Source: Stutzerimonas azotifigens DSM 17556 (GTDB taxonomy: Bacteria > Pseudomonadota > Gammaproteobacteria > Pseudomonadales > Pseudomonadaceae). From it: 56,468 bases of DNA. The position numbers were made by a program, and so were the translations under genes. The stretch's first letter is position 1, and every line of letters starts with the position of its first letter. Below are positions 35,373 to 44,148 of the stretch, in pieces. The notes below the pieces were generated by a model. The model saw nothing but the letters and a program-made list of their open reading frames with translations. It searched no databases and was not told the DNA's origin. The DNA lies in contig NZ_KE384416.1 in NCBI RefSeq assembly GCF_000425625.1, forward strand, positions 79,986-136,453. The letters are read 5' to 3'.

Positions 35373-35733
35373 CGCTCGACAGCAGGGCGGTTGCGGCCCA
35401 ACCCTGCGGGAGCGGTCTTGACCGCGATGGCCGTCGTTCGTTGTTCGCGGTCGCCCCCGCAGGCGTATCGCCCCGAGGTCGGGCCTCCCACAAACACAAA
35501 CGGTGCCCACCGGATCCTGTGGGAGGCCGCGCCCGTTCCCGACGGGCTTGCGGCATTCACCACATCCCTGTGGATTGCACGCTCTCGCGGCGACTGCGCG
35601 CCAAGCGACCTTGGCCGCGAATGGCGGTCAGGACTCGTTCTGCGAAAAGGCAGTTGCTCCCACGCCTGCCCTCCCCAACGAAAAAGGGCCGCCGGTTCCA
35701 AGCCCGGCGGCCCTTTGTTCATCCCGACATCCG
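35373..35733. repeat. Gene-free spacer with GTGGGAGGC-type repeats
   Basis: This spacer carries TCGGGCCTCCCACAA at about 35476-35490, CCTGTGGGAGGCCGCGCCCG at about 35516-35535 and CCCTGTGGATTGCACGCTCTCGCGGCGA at about 35565-35592. Related units lie at about 12735 and 28770-28820. Its 3' end carries the terminator of the minus-strand TRAP receptor gene. No gene is seen. Confidence 0.6.
35681..35716 (-). terminator. Intrinsic terminator of the TRAP receptor gene
   Basis: An 11-bp perfect stem (AGGGCCGCCGG with CCGGCGGCCCT) and an 8-base loop; the minus strand then reads TTTTT. It also has TTT on the plus side, so it may work for both directions. Confidence 0.9.
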
Positions 35734-36843
35734 TCAGCTGCTGGTGCGGATGTTGTAGATGTCCTTCTCGTTCAGCTCGGCGTAGTCGGCCAGTCGCTTG
35801 AGGTAGGCCTTCTGCTGCGCCCACACCTTGCTCGCCGTCGGGTCGGCGGCGGCGGAGGCCTCCACCACTTCCGAGGCCACTTCGCGCAGGCGGGTCAGGA
35901 CCTCGTCGGGCAGCCGACGAACTTCCACGCCCTGCTTGCGCAGCTCTTCGAGCGCTTCCATGTTCTTCGCGTTGTAGTCATCGAGCATGTCGGCGTTGAC
36001 ATAGCGGGCGGCGGCGCGCACCACGGCCTTCAGGTCTTCCGGCAGGGTTTCCCAGGCCTTGAGGTTCACATCCAGTTCGAAGGTGACGTTCGGCTCCTGC
36101 CAGCCCGGCGTGTAGTAGTACTTGGCGGCCTTGTGCAGGCCCAGCGCCAGGTCGTTGTACGGGCCGATCCACTCGGTGGCGTCGATCGCGCCGGTCTGCA
36201 GCGCGGTGAAGATTTCGCCGGCCGGCATGTTGACCACGGTGCCGCCCATCTTGGTCAGCACTTCGCCGCCCAGGCCCGGGGTGCGCATCTTCAGGCCCTT
36301 GAAGTCGTTGACCGAGTTGATTTCCTTGTTGAACCAGCCGGCGGTCTGCACGCCGGTGGCGCCGCAGGCCATCGGCAGCACGCCGAACGGCTTGTAGGTC
36401 TCTTCCCACAGCTGCATGCCGCCGCCGTAGAACAGCCAGGCGTTCATTTCCTGGGCGTTCGGGCCGAACGGCAGGGCGCAGAAGAACTGTGCGGCGGGCA
36501 CCTTGCCCTTCCAGTAGTAGGGCGCGCCGTGACCCATCTCGGCGGTGCCGCGGGAGACGGCATCGAACACTTCGAGCGCGGGGACCAGTTCACCGGCGGC
36601 GTAGACGCGGACTTTCAGGCGGCCGCCGCTGAGTTCGTTGACCAGTTGGGCGAAACGTTCGGCACCGACGCCGACGCCCGGGAAGTTCTTCGGCCAGGAG
36701 GTGACCATCTTCCATTCGAATGTCTGCTTTTCGGTGCTGGCCTGCTGCTCGCCGCTGGCCGCTTCGGGTTTTTCCTTGCAGGCTGCGAGCGCAGTGGCCG
36801 CCAGGCCTACACCGGCCGCGGCCAGGATGTCACGACGTTTCAT
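35734..36843 (-). CDS. TRAP transporter substrate-binding protein (DctP-type, 2-oxo acid-like)
   Basis: This 369-residue receptor starts MKRRDILAAAGVGLAATALAAC. The RR pair before a mild hydrophobic stretch suggests Tat export, and LAAC (19-22) is a lipobox. Mature features include WKMVTSWPKNFPGVGVGAERFA, GTAEMGHGAPYYWKGK, GLKMRTPGLGGEVLTKMGG and TGAIDATEWIGPYNDLALGL, closest to TRAP receptors for 2-oxo monocarboxylates (TakP-like). AAGGAG precedes the ATG. It is divergent from dctQM, an unusual layout. Confidence 0.9.
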   Translation of the reverse strand: MKRRDILAAAGVGLAATALAACKEKPEAASGEQQASTEKQTFEWKMVTSWPKNFPGVGVGAERFAQLVNELSGGRLKVRVYAAGELVPALEVFDAVSRGTAEMGHGAPYYWKGKVPAAQFFCALPFGPNAQEMNAWLFYGGGMQLWEETYKPFGVLPMACGATGVQTAGWFNKEINSVNDFKGLKMRTPGLGGEVLTKMGGTVVNMPAGEIFTALQTGAIDATEWIGPYNDLALGLHKAAKYYYTPGWQEPNVTFELDVNLKAWETLPEDLKAVVRAAARYVNADMLDDYNAKNMEALEELRKQGVEVRRLPDEVLTRLREVASEVVEASAAADPTASKVWAQQKAYLKRLADYAELNEKDIYNIRTSS

Positions 36844-37224
36844 GTAGAACTCCTTATTGTTGTCTTTAGTTCTGCTGGCGGCGGGAGCGAATGCCGCGCC
36901 GCAATCAGCACCGCGACCGGTTCGGTCGTGGCGCTGCTCCACGACGAAGCCACCACCGGCTCACGCCATCGGGTGCCGCACGAACGCAAGCCTCGCCGCC
37001 GAGCGGGCAGTATATGTAAGCACCGAGCCGGGCGGCGGAAAAATGCGTAGTTCTGCTTAGTTATTCGGCGCCGGAAATACGGCTAAACTCTCCCGCGCCC
37101 GAAACACCAAGCATTTCGCGCCCTCCGGGGCTCCCTGCTACCAATGTCGCATGGCGGCAATTGCCTTTGCCGGGCACTTGTTTCGAGCCTCTGCAGCACT
37201 TCACTTATAAAAAAGGCCATTTCA
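36844..37224. promoter_or_regulatory. Divergent regulatory region of the TRAP genes
   Basis: This 381-base spacer lies between the receptor gene and dctQM and should hold both promoters. The run ACTTATAAAAAAGGCC just before dctQ includes its ribosome site AAGG. I saw no -24/-12 site with correct spacing. Confidence 0.45.
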
Positions 37225-37770
37225 ATGTCCACGAACAACAATCCGCTCTTGGGGCTGGCCAGGGCGATAAACGCCTTGAACGCCCGCTTCGGCCAGTTAT
37301 GCGCCTGGCTCACACTCTTCCTCGTATTCGGTACCGCTGTCGTCGTGGTCCTGCGCTACGGCTTCGGCATCGGTGCGATCGCCCTGCAGGAAGCCGTCAT
37401 GTACGCCCACGCGCTGGTGTTCATGGGCGCCGCGGCCTGGACCCTGCAGCGCGGCGGCCACGTGCGGGTCGACATCTTCTACCAGAAGTTTCCCGCGCGC
37501 CGTCAGCTGTGGGTCGACTCCCTCGGCCACCTGCTATTCCTCATCCCCGTGTGCCTGTACCTCGGCTGGAACAGCTGGGACTACGTGACCAACTCCTGGG
37601 CGACCGGCGAGGGCTCCAACGAATCCGGCGGCCTGCGCTTCGTCTACCTGCAGAAGAGCATCATCCTGGTGCTGGTCGTCAGCCTGCTGTTGCAGGCCGT
37701 CGCCGATCTGATCACCTTCGGCTTCCAACTGGCCGGCCGCCTGCCCATGAAGGAGGCCGAACATGGCTGA
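37225..37770 (+). CDS. TRAP transporter small membrane subunit (DctQ)
   Basis: This 181-residue inner-membrane protein has four helices, with the DctQ signature ALVFMGAAAWTLQRGGHVRVDIFYQKF between helices 2 and 3. It pairs with DctM and is overlapped by it by 8 bases. The ATG at 37225 is preferred; the frame opens upstream but lacks a ribosome site and similarity. Confidence 0.92.
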   Translation: MSTNNNPLLGLARAINALNARFGQLCAWLTLFLVFGTAVVVVLRYGFGIGAIALQEAVMYAHALVFMGAAAWTLQRGGHVRVDIFYQKFPARRQLWVDSLGHLLFLIPVCLYLGWNSWDYVTNSWATGEGSNESGGLRFVYLQKSIILVLVVSLLLQAVADLITFGFQLAGRLPMKEAEHG

Positions 37771-39139
37771 GTTGATGGCGATTCTGCTGTTCGTCAGCAT
37801 CTGCATCGCGTTGATGTCCGGCTACCCGGTGGCCTTCACCCTGGGCGGCATGGCCCTGGTGTTCGCCGGCATCGGCGTGGTCACCAACACCTTCGACGCC
37901 GGCTTCCTGCACGCCCTGCCCAACCGCATCTTCGGCATCATGAACAACCAGACGATGCTGGCGGTGCCGCTGTTCGTGTTCATGGGCGTGATGCTGGAGA
38001 AATCCCGCGTCGCCGAGGACCTGCTGGAATCCATGTCGCGCCTGTTCGGCACCCTGCGCGGCGGCCTGGCGATTTCCGTGTGCGTGGTCGGCGCGCTGCT
38101 CGCCGCCAGCACCGGCATCGTCGGCGCCACCGTGGTCACCATGGGCCTGCTGGCGTTGCCGACCATGCTGCGCCGCGGCTACGACCCGGCCATCGCCACC
38201 GGCACCCTGGCCGCCACCGGTACCCTCGGGCAGATCATCCCGCCGTCGATCATTCTCGTGCTGCTCGGCGACGTGATGTCCAGCGCCTACCAGCAGGCGC
38301 AGCTGAAGATGGGCATCTTCTCGCCCAAGACCGTGTCGGTCGGCGACCTCTTCGTCGGCGCGCTGGTCCCCGGCCTGGTGCTGGTCGGCCTGTACATCCT
38401 CTACCTCATCGTCATCGCCATCGTGCAGCCGAAGAAGCTGCCGGCGCTGCCGCAGGAGGAGCTCGGCCCGATCGAATGGGGCAAGCTGTTCAACGCGCTG
38501 ATGCCGCCGCTGGTGCTGATCGCGGCGGTGCTCGGCTCGATCCTTACCGGCTACGCCACGCCGACCGAGGCGGCCGCCATCGGTGCGCTCGGCGCCATGC
38601 TGCTGGCCCTGGTCAAGCGCCAGCTGAATTTCACCCAGCTCAAGGAAGTGGCCTTCGGCACCACCGAGATCACCGCGATGGTGTTCCTCATCCTCATCGG
38701 CGCCTCGCTGTTCTCCCTGGTGTTCCGCGGCTTCGGCGGCGAGATCCTGATCGAGGACATGCTCAGCGCGCTGCCCGGCGGGGCGCTCGGTGCGCTGCTG
38801 GTGGTGATGCTGGTGATCTTCCTGCTGGGCTTCATCCTCGACTTCATCGAGATCATCTTCGTGGTCGTGCCCATCGTCGGCCCGATCCTGCTGGCCATGG
38901 GGCTGGACCCGGTATGGCTCGGGGTGATGTTCGCGCTGAACCTGCAGACCTCCTTCCTCACCCCGCCGTTCGGCTTCTCGCTGTTCTACCTGCGTGGCGT
39001 GACGCCCCGCTCGGTGCCCACCAGCGTGATGTACAAGGGCGTAATTCCCTTCATCGTCATCCAGCTCAGCATCCTGGTCATCGCCTACATCTGGCCCGAC
39101 CTGATCACCTGGCTACCCACGGTGGTCTACGGCGACTGA
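37763..39139 (+). CDS. TRAP transporter large membrane subunit (DctM)
   Basis: This 458-residue, 11-13 helix DctM protein drives sodium-coupled uptake with DctQ and the divergent receptor. ATGTLGQIIPPSIILVLLGD, LTGYATPTEAAAIGALGAML and NLQTSFLTPPFGFSLFYLRG are the conserved DctM blocks. AAGGAGG lies upstream within dctQ. It is followed by a strong terminator. Confidence 0.95.
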   Translation: MAELMAILLFVSICIALMSGYPVAFTLGGMALVFAGIGVVTNTFDAGFLHALPNRIFGIMNNQTMLAVPLFVFMGVMLEKSRVAEDLLESMSRLFGTLRGGLAISVCVVGALLAASTGIVGATVVTMGLLALPTMLRRGYDPAIATGTLAATGTLGQIIPPSIILVLLGDVMSSAYQQAQLKMGIFSPKTVSVGDLFVGALVPGLVLVGLYILYLIVIAIVQPKKLPALPQEELGPIEWGKLFNALMPPLVLIAAVLGSILTGYATPTEAAAIGALGAMLLALVKRQLNFTQLKEVAFGTTEITAMVFLILIGASLFSLVFRGFGGEILIEDMLSALPGGALGALLVVMLVIFLLGFILDFIEIIFVVVPIVGPILLAMGLDPVWLGVMFALNLQTSFLTPPFGFSLFYLRGVTPRSVPTSVMYKGVIPFIVIQLSILVIAYIWPDLITWLPTVVYGD

Positions 39140-39147
39140 GCCCTCCA

Positions 39148-39181
39148 ACAACGCCCGTCACCGACGGGCGTTGTGCTTTTC
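39148..39181 (+). terminator. Intrinsic terminator after dctQM
   Basis: A perfect 11-bp stem (ACAACGCCCGT with ACGGGCGTTGT) and 5-base loop followed by GCTTTT. Confidence 0.92.
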
Positions 39182-39242
39182 GGGCACCCCATCGGCCCGG
39201 CGAGGTCCATAGCCCGTCCGTCCGCACACAAGGAGAACCGCG

Positions 39243-40151
39243 ATGTCCGCCCCCCTGGTCGAACGCCTGGATAAGGACCAACTGGCCTGCTGGCGCATCC
39301 GCCACGGCGACGCCGAACTGCTGGTCGCCCGGCAGGGCGCGCAGGTGTTGAGCTACCGCCGCGGCGACCAGCCACCGATCATCTGGCTCAGCGAAGAGGC
39401 GGCCTTCACGCGAGGACAATCGGTACGCGGCGGCGTGCCGGTGTGCTGGCCCTGGTTCGGCGACCTCTCGCGCAACCCCGAGGACGTCCAGGCCATGCGC
39501 CAGGCCGACACGCCCGCCCCGGCCCACGGCCACGTGCGCACCCTCGACTGGCATCTCGAAGGCATCGACGCCGGTGAACAGAGCGTGACCCTCGCCTTCA
39601 CCTTCGATACCCGCACCCAGCCCCTACCCGGCTGGCCGCACAAGGTCGGCCTGCGCCTGGAGATCCGCCTGGACGACGCCCTGCACCTGACCCTCGCGAG
39701 CACCAACCACGACGACCACCCGGTGGCCCTGAGCCAGGCGCTGCACACCTACTTCGCCGTCAGCGACATCCATCAGGTGCAGGTCGAGGGCCTGGCCGAC
39801 CGCCCCTACCTCGAGACCCTGGAAGGCTGGGAGCGCCGCACCCAGCAGGGCGACCTGCGCTTCACCGGCGAAACCGACCGCGTCTACCTCGACCTGCCCG
39901 ATACCCTCGCCCTGGTCGACCCCGGCTGGCAGCGGCGCATCGTCCTGCGCACCGAGGGCTCGCGCTCGGCGGTGCTGTGGAACCCCTGGATCGACAAGGC
40001 CAGGCGCCTGTCGGCCTTCGCCGACGACGCCTGGCAGCGGATGGTGTGCATCGAGACGGCGAACTTGATGCAGGACCGGGTGCTGTTGCAGCCGGGCGAG
40101 CAGCGGGGGATGGGGCTGCGGCTCGATTGCCTGCCCGCCTCCACCCGCTGA
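39243..40151 (+). CDS. D-hexose-6-phosphate mutarotase (YeaD family)
   Basis: This 302-residue cytosolic aldose-1-epimerase-like protein interconverts the anomers of glucose-6-phosphate. VRGGVPVCWPWFG, HGHVRTLDWHL (catalytic histidine), ALHTYFAVSDI (second histidine) and the WNPWIDKA and MVCIETAN blocks are YeaD hallmarks. AAGGAG 6 bases upstream. It stands alone between two transcription units. Confidence 0.93.
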   Translation: MSAPLVERLDKDQLACWRIRHGDAELLVARQGAQVLSYRRGDQPPIIWLSEEAAFTRGQSVRGGVPVCWPWFGDLSRNPEDVQAMRQADTPAPAHGHVRTLDWHLEGIDAGEQSVTLAFTFDTRTQPLPGWPHKVGLRLEIRLDDALHLTLASTNHDDHPVALSQALHTYFAVSDIHQVQVEGLADRPYLETLEGWERRTQQGDLRFTGETDRVYLDLPDTLALVDPGWQRRIVLRTEGSRSAVLWNPWIDKARRLSAFADDAWQRMVCIETANLMQDRVLLQPGEQRGMGLRLDCLPASTR

Positions 40152-40262
40152 GCGACACCGGCGGGCAGCCGAAAGTAAGCCCGCCACCGGCTTCGCCGCA
40201 CGCGCGCATTCGAGCTGCCTGCCTCATTCAGGCATGCAAAACCGTGCGCCACTCGCAATATT

Positions 40263-40303
40263 CATGTAAGTCATCACTTACATGGCGATGGGTAATCACT
40301 TAC
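40263..40303. promoter_or_regulatory. Operator-like dyad with direct repeat
   Basis: CATGTAAGT (40263-40271) and ACTTACATG (40276-40284) form a perfect 9-bp inverted repeat with a 4-base spacer. ATCACTTAC at 40273-40281 recurs at 40295-40303, exactly 22 bases on (two DNA turns). This is the layout of a regulator binding site upstream of the T6SS operon. Confidence 0.55.
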
Positions 40304-40431
40304 GCGCTCAGTTAATCTCCTCTGAAAGTTCCGCATAGTTTCGGCTCGATAGTCCGCAACGCTAAACCAGTCACACTTTCAAACTTGCTGAGCCCCCGCA
40401 GCACGCCCTAGGATGCGCAGCCACCAAGGGC

Positions 40432-40479
40432 TTGTGCAATTATTTGCGCAATTGACTGTGCAACTTTTTGCGCACTTGG
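40432..40479 (+). repeat. Four tandem 12-bp repeats (TTGYGCAAYTNN) upstream of tssA
   Basis: The four units are TTGTGCAATTAT, TTGCGCAATTGA, CTGTGCAACTTT and TTGCGCACTTGG, starting at 40432, 40444, 40456 and 40468. Spacing is exactly 12 bases, and YTGYGCAM is kept in all four. The second unit contains the perfect palindrome TTGCGCAA. Array 42-66 bases before the tssA start, so it may be an operator for a cooperatively binding protein. Confidence 0.75.
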
Positions 40480-40544
40480 TTATTCCACGGGCAAATGCGG
40501 TTAGTTTTCCCGTGAAGTTCATGGATGAACTTGAAGAGTCACGG

Positions 40545-42107
40545 ATGACCCATTCGAGCAAGCTCGCCAGTCATTATCTGGAACTGGCCCAGCAACCTGT
40601 TTCCGCCGAAAGCTGGGGTGGTGCCGACGCGCGCTACTCGGGCGACTACGAGCAGCTGGAAACCGAGCTTGCCAAAGCGACGGCCCTGCATGCCGGCAGC
40701 CCGGTGGACTGGCACCACGTGTGCGAAGGCAGCGAGGCGCTGCTGCGCCAGCAGTCCAAGGACCTGCGCGTCGCCGCCTGGCTGACCTGGGGCCTGCACC
40801 AGACCGAATCCTTCGCCGGCCTGCAGGCCGGCCTGGGATTGCTCGACCACCTCTGCGACAGCCATTGGGACGATCTCCATCCACGCAAGCCGCGCACACG
40901 CGCCGCCGCCATCACCTGGCTGGTGCCGCGACTCGAGCAGGCGCTCGCCGAGCACGTGCCCGTCGGCGAGCAGCTGCCGCTGTTTCGCTCCGTCGCCGAA
41001 CACCTGAAGAGCCTCGAACGCAGCCTGTCGGCCCGGCTCGGCGCCGACGCGCCCCTGTTGCTGCCGCTGTGCCACCGGGTCGACGCCATGCTGGCGCGCG
41101 CCACCCGCGCCCAGCCGGAGCCCGGCCCGGTCAGCCAGGCCATCGCCCAGGTCCGGCAGGTCGCCACCCAGGTGCTCACCGGGCAGGCGCCGCTGGACAA
41201 CGACAGGGACGCCCAGAAGGCCCTGCGCGCCCAGCAGGAGCACGCCCGGCCGCTCTGCGCCTGGTGGCTGAAGCAGGCGGTCACAGACCTCAAGCCCCTG
41301 CGCCTGGCACGCACCCTGCTCTGGCTCGGCATCGAAGGCCTGCCTGAACGCAATGCCGAGCAGATCACCGCCCTGCGCGGTCTGCCGGCGGACAAGCTGG
41401 CCAGCCTCAAGGAACGCTTCGCCCAGGGCCTGTACGCCGACCTGCTGGTCGACCTCGAGGCCAGCATCGCCCGCGCGCCCTTCTGGCTCGATGGCCAGCG
41501 CCTGGTCTGGGAAGCCCTGCAAGCGCTGGACGCGCCCCAGGCGGCACGCGAGATCGAGATCCAGCTGGCGCTGTTTCTCCAGCGCGTGCCGGGCCTCGGC
41601 GAATTGCGCTTCCACGACGGCGCGCCCTTCGCCGACGCCGAGACGCGCGCCTGGATCGGTGCCCAGGTGCTGCCGCACCTGCAGGCGCCGGACGCCCGCC
41701 GCGAGCCGGCGCCCGTGGCGGCCGGCCAGGCGCCGGCCTGGGAAGCCGCACTCGACGAGGCGCTGCCGCTGCTGCGCAAGGACGGCCTGAAGGCCGCCGT
41801 GCAGCAGCTCAAGCGCGGCCTGGCCGGCGCCAGGGGCGGGCGCGAGCGCTTCCTCTGGCAGCTCGCCCTGGCGCGCCTGTGCATGAGCGCGAAGAAGTAC
41901 GAACTGGCCAAGACCCAACTCGAATCGCTGGACCAGACGCTGACCGACACCGGCCTCGGCGACTGGGAGCCCGATCTCGCCCTGGAAGTGCTGCGCCTGC
42001 TGCACCACTGCTGCGAGGTGCTGCCGCAGAACCATGCGGTGCGCGAAAGCAAGGACGAGATCTACCGCAGGCTGTGCCACCTCGACCTCGAGGTGGTGCT
42101 CGATTAG
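40545..42107 (+). CDS. tssA: T6SS cap/baseplate protein TssA
   Basis: This 520-residue protein has an N-terminal ImpA_N domain (GADARYSGDYEQLETELAKA, CDSHWDDLHPRKP) and a C-terminal VasJ-type domain (about 390-520), the form seen in H2-like systems. TssA caps and organises tail sheath assembly in the cytoplasm. I prefer ATG 40545, with GAAGAG 6 bases upstream; ATG 40521 (eight codons longer) has a worse site. It opens the operon and is followed by tssB after 32 bases. Confidence 0.9.
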   Translation: MTHSSKLASHYLELAQQPVSAESWGGADARYSGDYEQLETELAKATALHAGSPVDWHHVCEGSEALLRQQSKDLRVAAWLTWGLHQTESFAGLQAGLGLLDHLCDSHWDDLHPRKPRTRAAAITWLVPRLEQALAEHVPVGEQLPLFRSVAEHLKSLERSLSARLGADAPLLLPLCHRVDAMLARATRAQPEPGPVSQAIAQVRQVATQVLTGQAPLDNDRDAQKALRAQQEHARPLCAWWLKQAVTDLKPLRLARTLLWLGIEGLPERNAEQITALRGLPADKLASLKERFAQGLYADLLVDLEASIARAPFWLDGQRLVWEALQALDAPQAAREIEIQLALFLQRVPGLGELRFHDGAPFADAETRAWIGAQVLPHLQAPDARREPAPVAAGQAPAWEAALDEALPLLRKDGLKAAVQQLKRGLAGARGGRERFLWQLALARLCMSAKKYELAKTQLESLDQTLTDTGLGDWEPDLALEVLRLLHHCCEVLPQNHAVRESKDEIYRRLCHLDLEVVLD

Positions 42108-42139
42108 GCCTCCGGGCCACCCATTCAAGGAGAACACCC

Positions 42140-42646
42140 ATGGCCAAAGAAGGCTCGGTAGCCCCCAAGGAACGCATCAACGTCACCTTCAAGTCCGCCA
42201 CCGGCGGCGCCCAGGAAGAGGTCGAACTGCCGCTCAAACTGATGGTGCTTGGCGATTTCACCCAGCGCGCCGACGACCGCAAGATCGAGGATCGCAAGCC
42301 GATCGCCATCGACAAGAACAGCTTCGACGAAGTGCTGGCCAAGCAGGAGCTGAGCCTGACCTTCGCCGTACCCAACCGCCTGCAGGACGAAGCCACCGAC
42401 GAAGAACTGGCGGTGCAGCTGAACATCGGCTCGATGAAGGACTTCAACCCCGCCAACCTGGTCGATCAGGTTCCGGAGCTGAAGAAGCTGATGGAGCTGC
42501 GCGACGCCCTGGTCGCCCTCAAGGGCCCGCTGGGCAACGCCCCGGCCTTCCGCAAGGCCATCGAAAGCGTGCTGGCCGACGACGACTCGCGCGAACGCGT
42601 GCTGGGCGAACTGGGCCTGGCCGCGAAAGAAAAACTGGACGCCTGA
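42140..42646 (+). CDS. tssB: T6SS sheath small subunit TssB
   Basis: This 168-residue protein, MAKEGSVAPKERINVTFKSA onward, is the small subunit of the contractile sheath. The ELPLKLMVLGDFT block near the N-terminus, RKPIAIDKNSFDEVL and FNPANLVDQVPELKKLMELRDAL are TssB hallmarks. It forms a heterodimer with TssC; ClpV later disassembles it. AAGGAG 7 bases upstream fixes the start. Confidence 0.97.
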   Translation: MAKEGSVAPKERINVTFKSATGGAQEEVELPLKLMVLGDFTQRADDRKIEDRKPIAIDKNSFDEVLAKQELSLTFAVPNRLQDEATDEELAVQLNIGSMKDFNPANLVDQVPELKKLMELRDALVALKGPLGNAPAFRKAIESVLADDDSRERVLGELGLAAKEKLDA

Positions 42647-42665
42647 CCTGACAAGGAAGCCAACC

Positions 42666-44144
42666 ATGACCACGAGTGCAGCCGCCGTCGAACACGGCAA
42701 CTCCCACGCCGACCTCGGCATTCTCGACCGCATCATCGCCGAGACCCGACTGACGCCCGACGACGAGGCCTACGACATCGCCAAGCGCGGCGTCTCGGCC
42801 TTCATCGAGGAACTGCTCAAGCCGCACAACAAGGAAGAGCCAGTGAAGAAGGCGCTCGTCGACCGCATGATCGCCGAGATCGATGCGAAGCTCAGCCGGC
42901 AGATGGACGAGATCCTCCACCACCCGCAGTTCCAGGCCCTGGAATCGTCCTGGCGCGGCCTCAAGCTGCTGGTGGACCGCACCAACTTCCGCGAGAACAT
43001 CAAGCTCGAAATCCTCAACGCCTCCAAGCAGGACCTGCTGGACGACTTCGAGGACAGCCCGGAAGTGGTCCAGTCCGGCCTGTACAAGCACATCTACACC
43101 GCCGAGTACGGCCAGTTCGGCGGCCAGCCGGTCGGTGCGCTGATCGCCAACTATTTCTTCGACCCCAGCGCGCCGGACATCAAGACCCTGCAGTACGTCT
43201 CCAGCGTCGCCAGCATGTCCCACGCGCCCTTCATCGCCGCCGCCGGCCCGAAATTCTTCGGTCTGGAAAGCTTCACCGGCCTGCCGGACCTGAAGGACCT
43301 GAAAGATCACTTCGAGGGTCCGCAGTTCGCCAAGTGGCAGAGCTTCCGCGAAGGCGAAGACGCCCGCTACGTCGGCCTGACCGTGCCGCGCTTCCTGCTG
43401 CGCAACCCCTACGATCCGGAAGACAACCCGGTCAAGTCCTTCGTCTACAAGGAAAACGTCGCCGGCAGCCACGAGCACTACCTGTGGGGCAACACCGCCT
43501 ACACCTTCGCCAGCCGCCTGACCGACAGCTTCGCCAAGTTCCGCTGGTGCCCGAACATCATCGGCCCGCAGAGCGGCGGAGCGGTGGAAGACCTGCCGCT
43601 GCACCACTTCGAGAGCATGGGCGAGATCGAGACCAAGATTCCGACCGAGGTGCTGGTCTCCGACCGCCGCGAATATGAACTCGCGGAAGGAGGCTTCATC
43701 GCCCTGACCATGCGCAAGGGCAGCGACAACGCCGCCTTCTTCTCCGCCAACTCGACGCAGAAGCCGAAGTTCTTCGGCAACGGCGAAGAAGGCAAGAACG
43801 CCGAGCTCAACTACAAACTCGGCACTCAGCTGCCATACCTGTTCATCGTCAACCGCCTGGCGCACTACCTGAAGGTGCTGCAGCGCGAACAGATCGGCGC
43901 CTGGAAAGAACGCACCGACCTCGAGCTGGAGCTGAACAAGTGGATCCGCCAGTTCGTCGCCGACCAGGAAAATCCCAGCGCCGAAGTGCGCAGCCGCCGT
44001 CCGCTGCGTGCCGCACAGGTGCTCGTCAGCGACGTCGAGGGCGAGCCGGGCTGGTACCGCGTGAGCCTGAACGTGCGCCCGCACTTCAAGTACATGGGGG
44101 CCGACTTCACCCTGTCGCTGGTCGGCAAGCTGGACAAGGAGTAA
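42666..44144 (+). CDS. tssC: T6SS sheath large subunit TssC
   Basis: This 492-residue sheath protein has the N-terminal helices that contact TssB (LDRIIAETRL, FIEELLKP), FQALESSWRGLKLLVDRT, WGNTAYTFASRLTDSFAKF and the C-terminal GEPGWYRVSLNVRPHFKYMGADFTL. It builds the extended tube around the Hcp stack and contracts to fire. CAAGGAAG precedes the ATG. tssE begins 4 bases after its stop; no hcp gene lies between, unlike the H1-type order. Confidence 0.97.
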   Translation: MTTSAAAVEHGNSHADLGILDRIIAETRLTPDDEAYDIAKRGVSAFIEELLKPHNKEEPVKKALVDRMIAEIDAKLSRQMDEILHHPQFQALESSWRGLKLLVDRTNFRENIKLEILNASKQDLLDDFEDSPEVVQSGLYKHIYTAEYGQFGGQPVGALIANYFFDPSAPDIKTLQYVSSVASMSHAPFIAAAGPKFFGLESFTGLPDLKDLKDHFEGPQFAKWQSFREGEDARYVGLTVPRFLLRNPYDPEDNPVKSFVYKENVAGSHEHYLWGNTAYTFASRLTDSFAKFRWCPNIIGPQSGGAVEDLPLHHFESMGEIETKIPTEVLVSDRREYELAEGGFIALTMRKGSDNAAFFSANSTQKPKFFGNGEEGKNAELNYKLGTQLPYLFIVNRLAHYLKVLQREQIGAWKERTDLELELNKWIRQFVADQENPSAEVRSRRPLRAAQVLVSDVEGEPGWYRVSLNVRPHFKYMGADFTLSLVGKLDKE

Positions 44145-44148
44145 GCGC

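Larger units (their letters stand above)
40152..40544. promoter_or_regulatory. T6SS upstream control region
   Basis: This 393-base region precedes the T6SS operon and is less GC-rich than the genes on either side. It contains a dyad with a direct repeat (40263-40303), a 12-bp fourfold array (40432-40479) and CACGGG/CCCGTG at 40486-40514. I searched for -24/-12 sites with GG-N10-GC spacing and found none convincing, although the operon carries a sigma-54 activator. Confidence 0.55.

Noticed and set aside
40152..40544. -24/-12 promoter upstream of tssA
   Set aside because: No GG-N10-GC with acceptable flanking bases was found, despite the sigma-54 activator in the operon.
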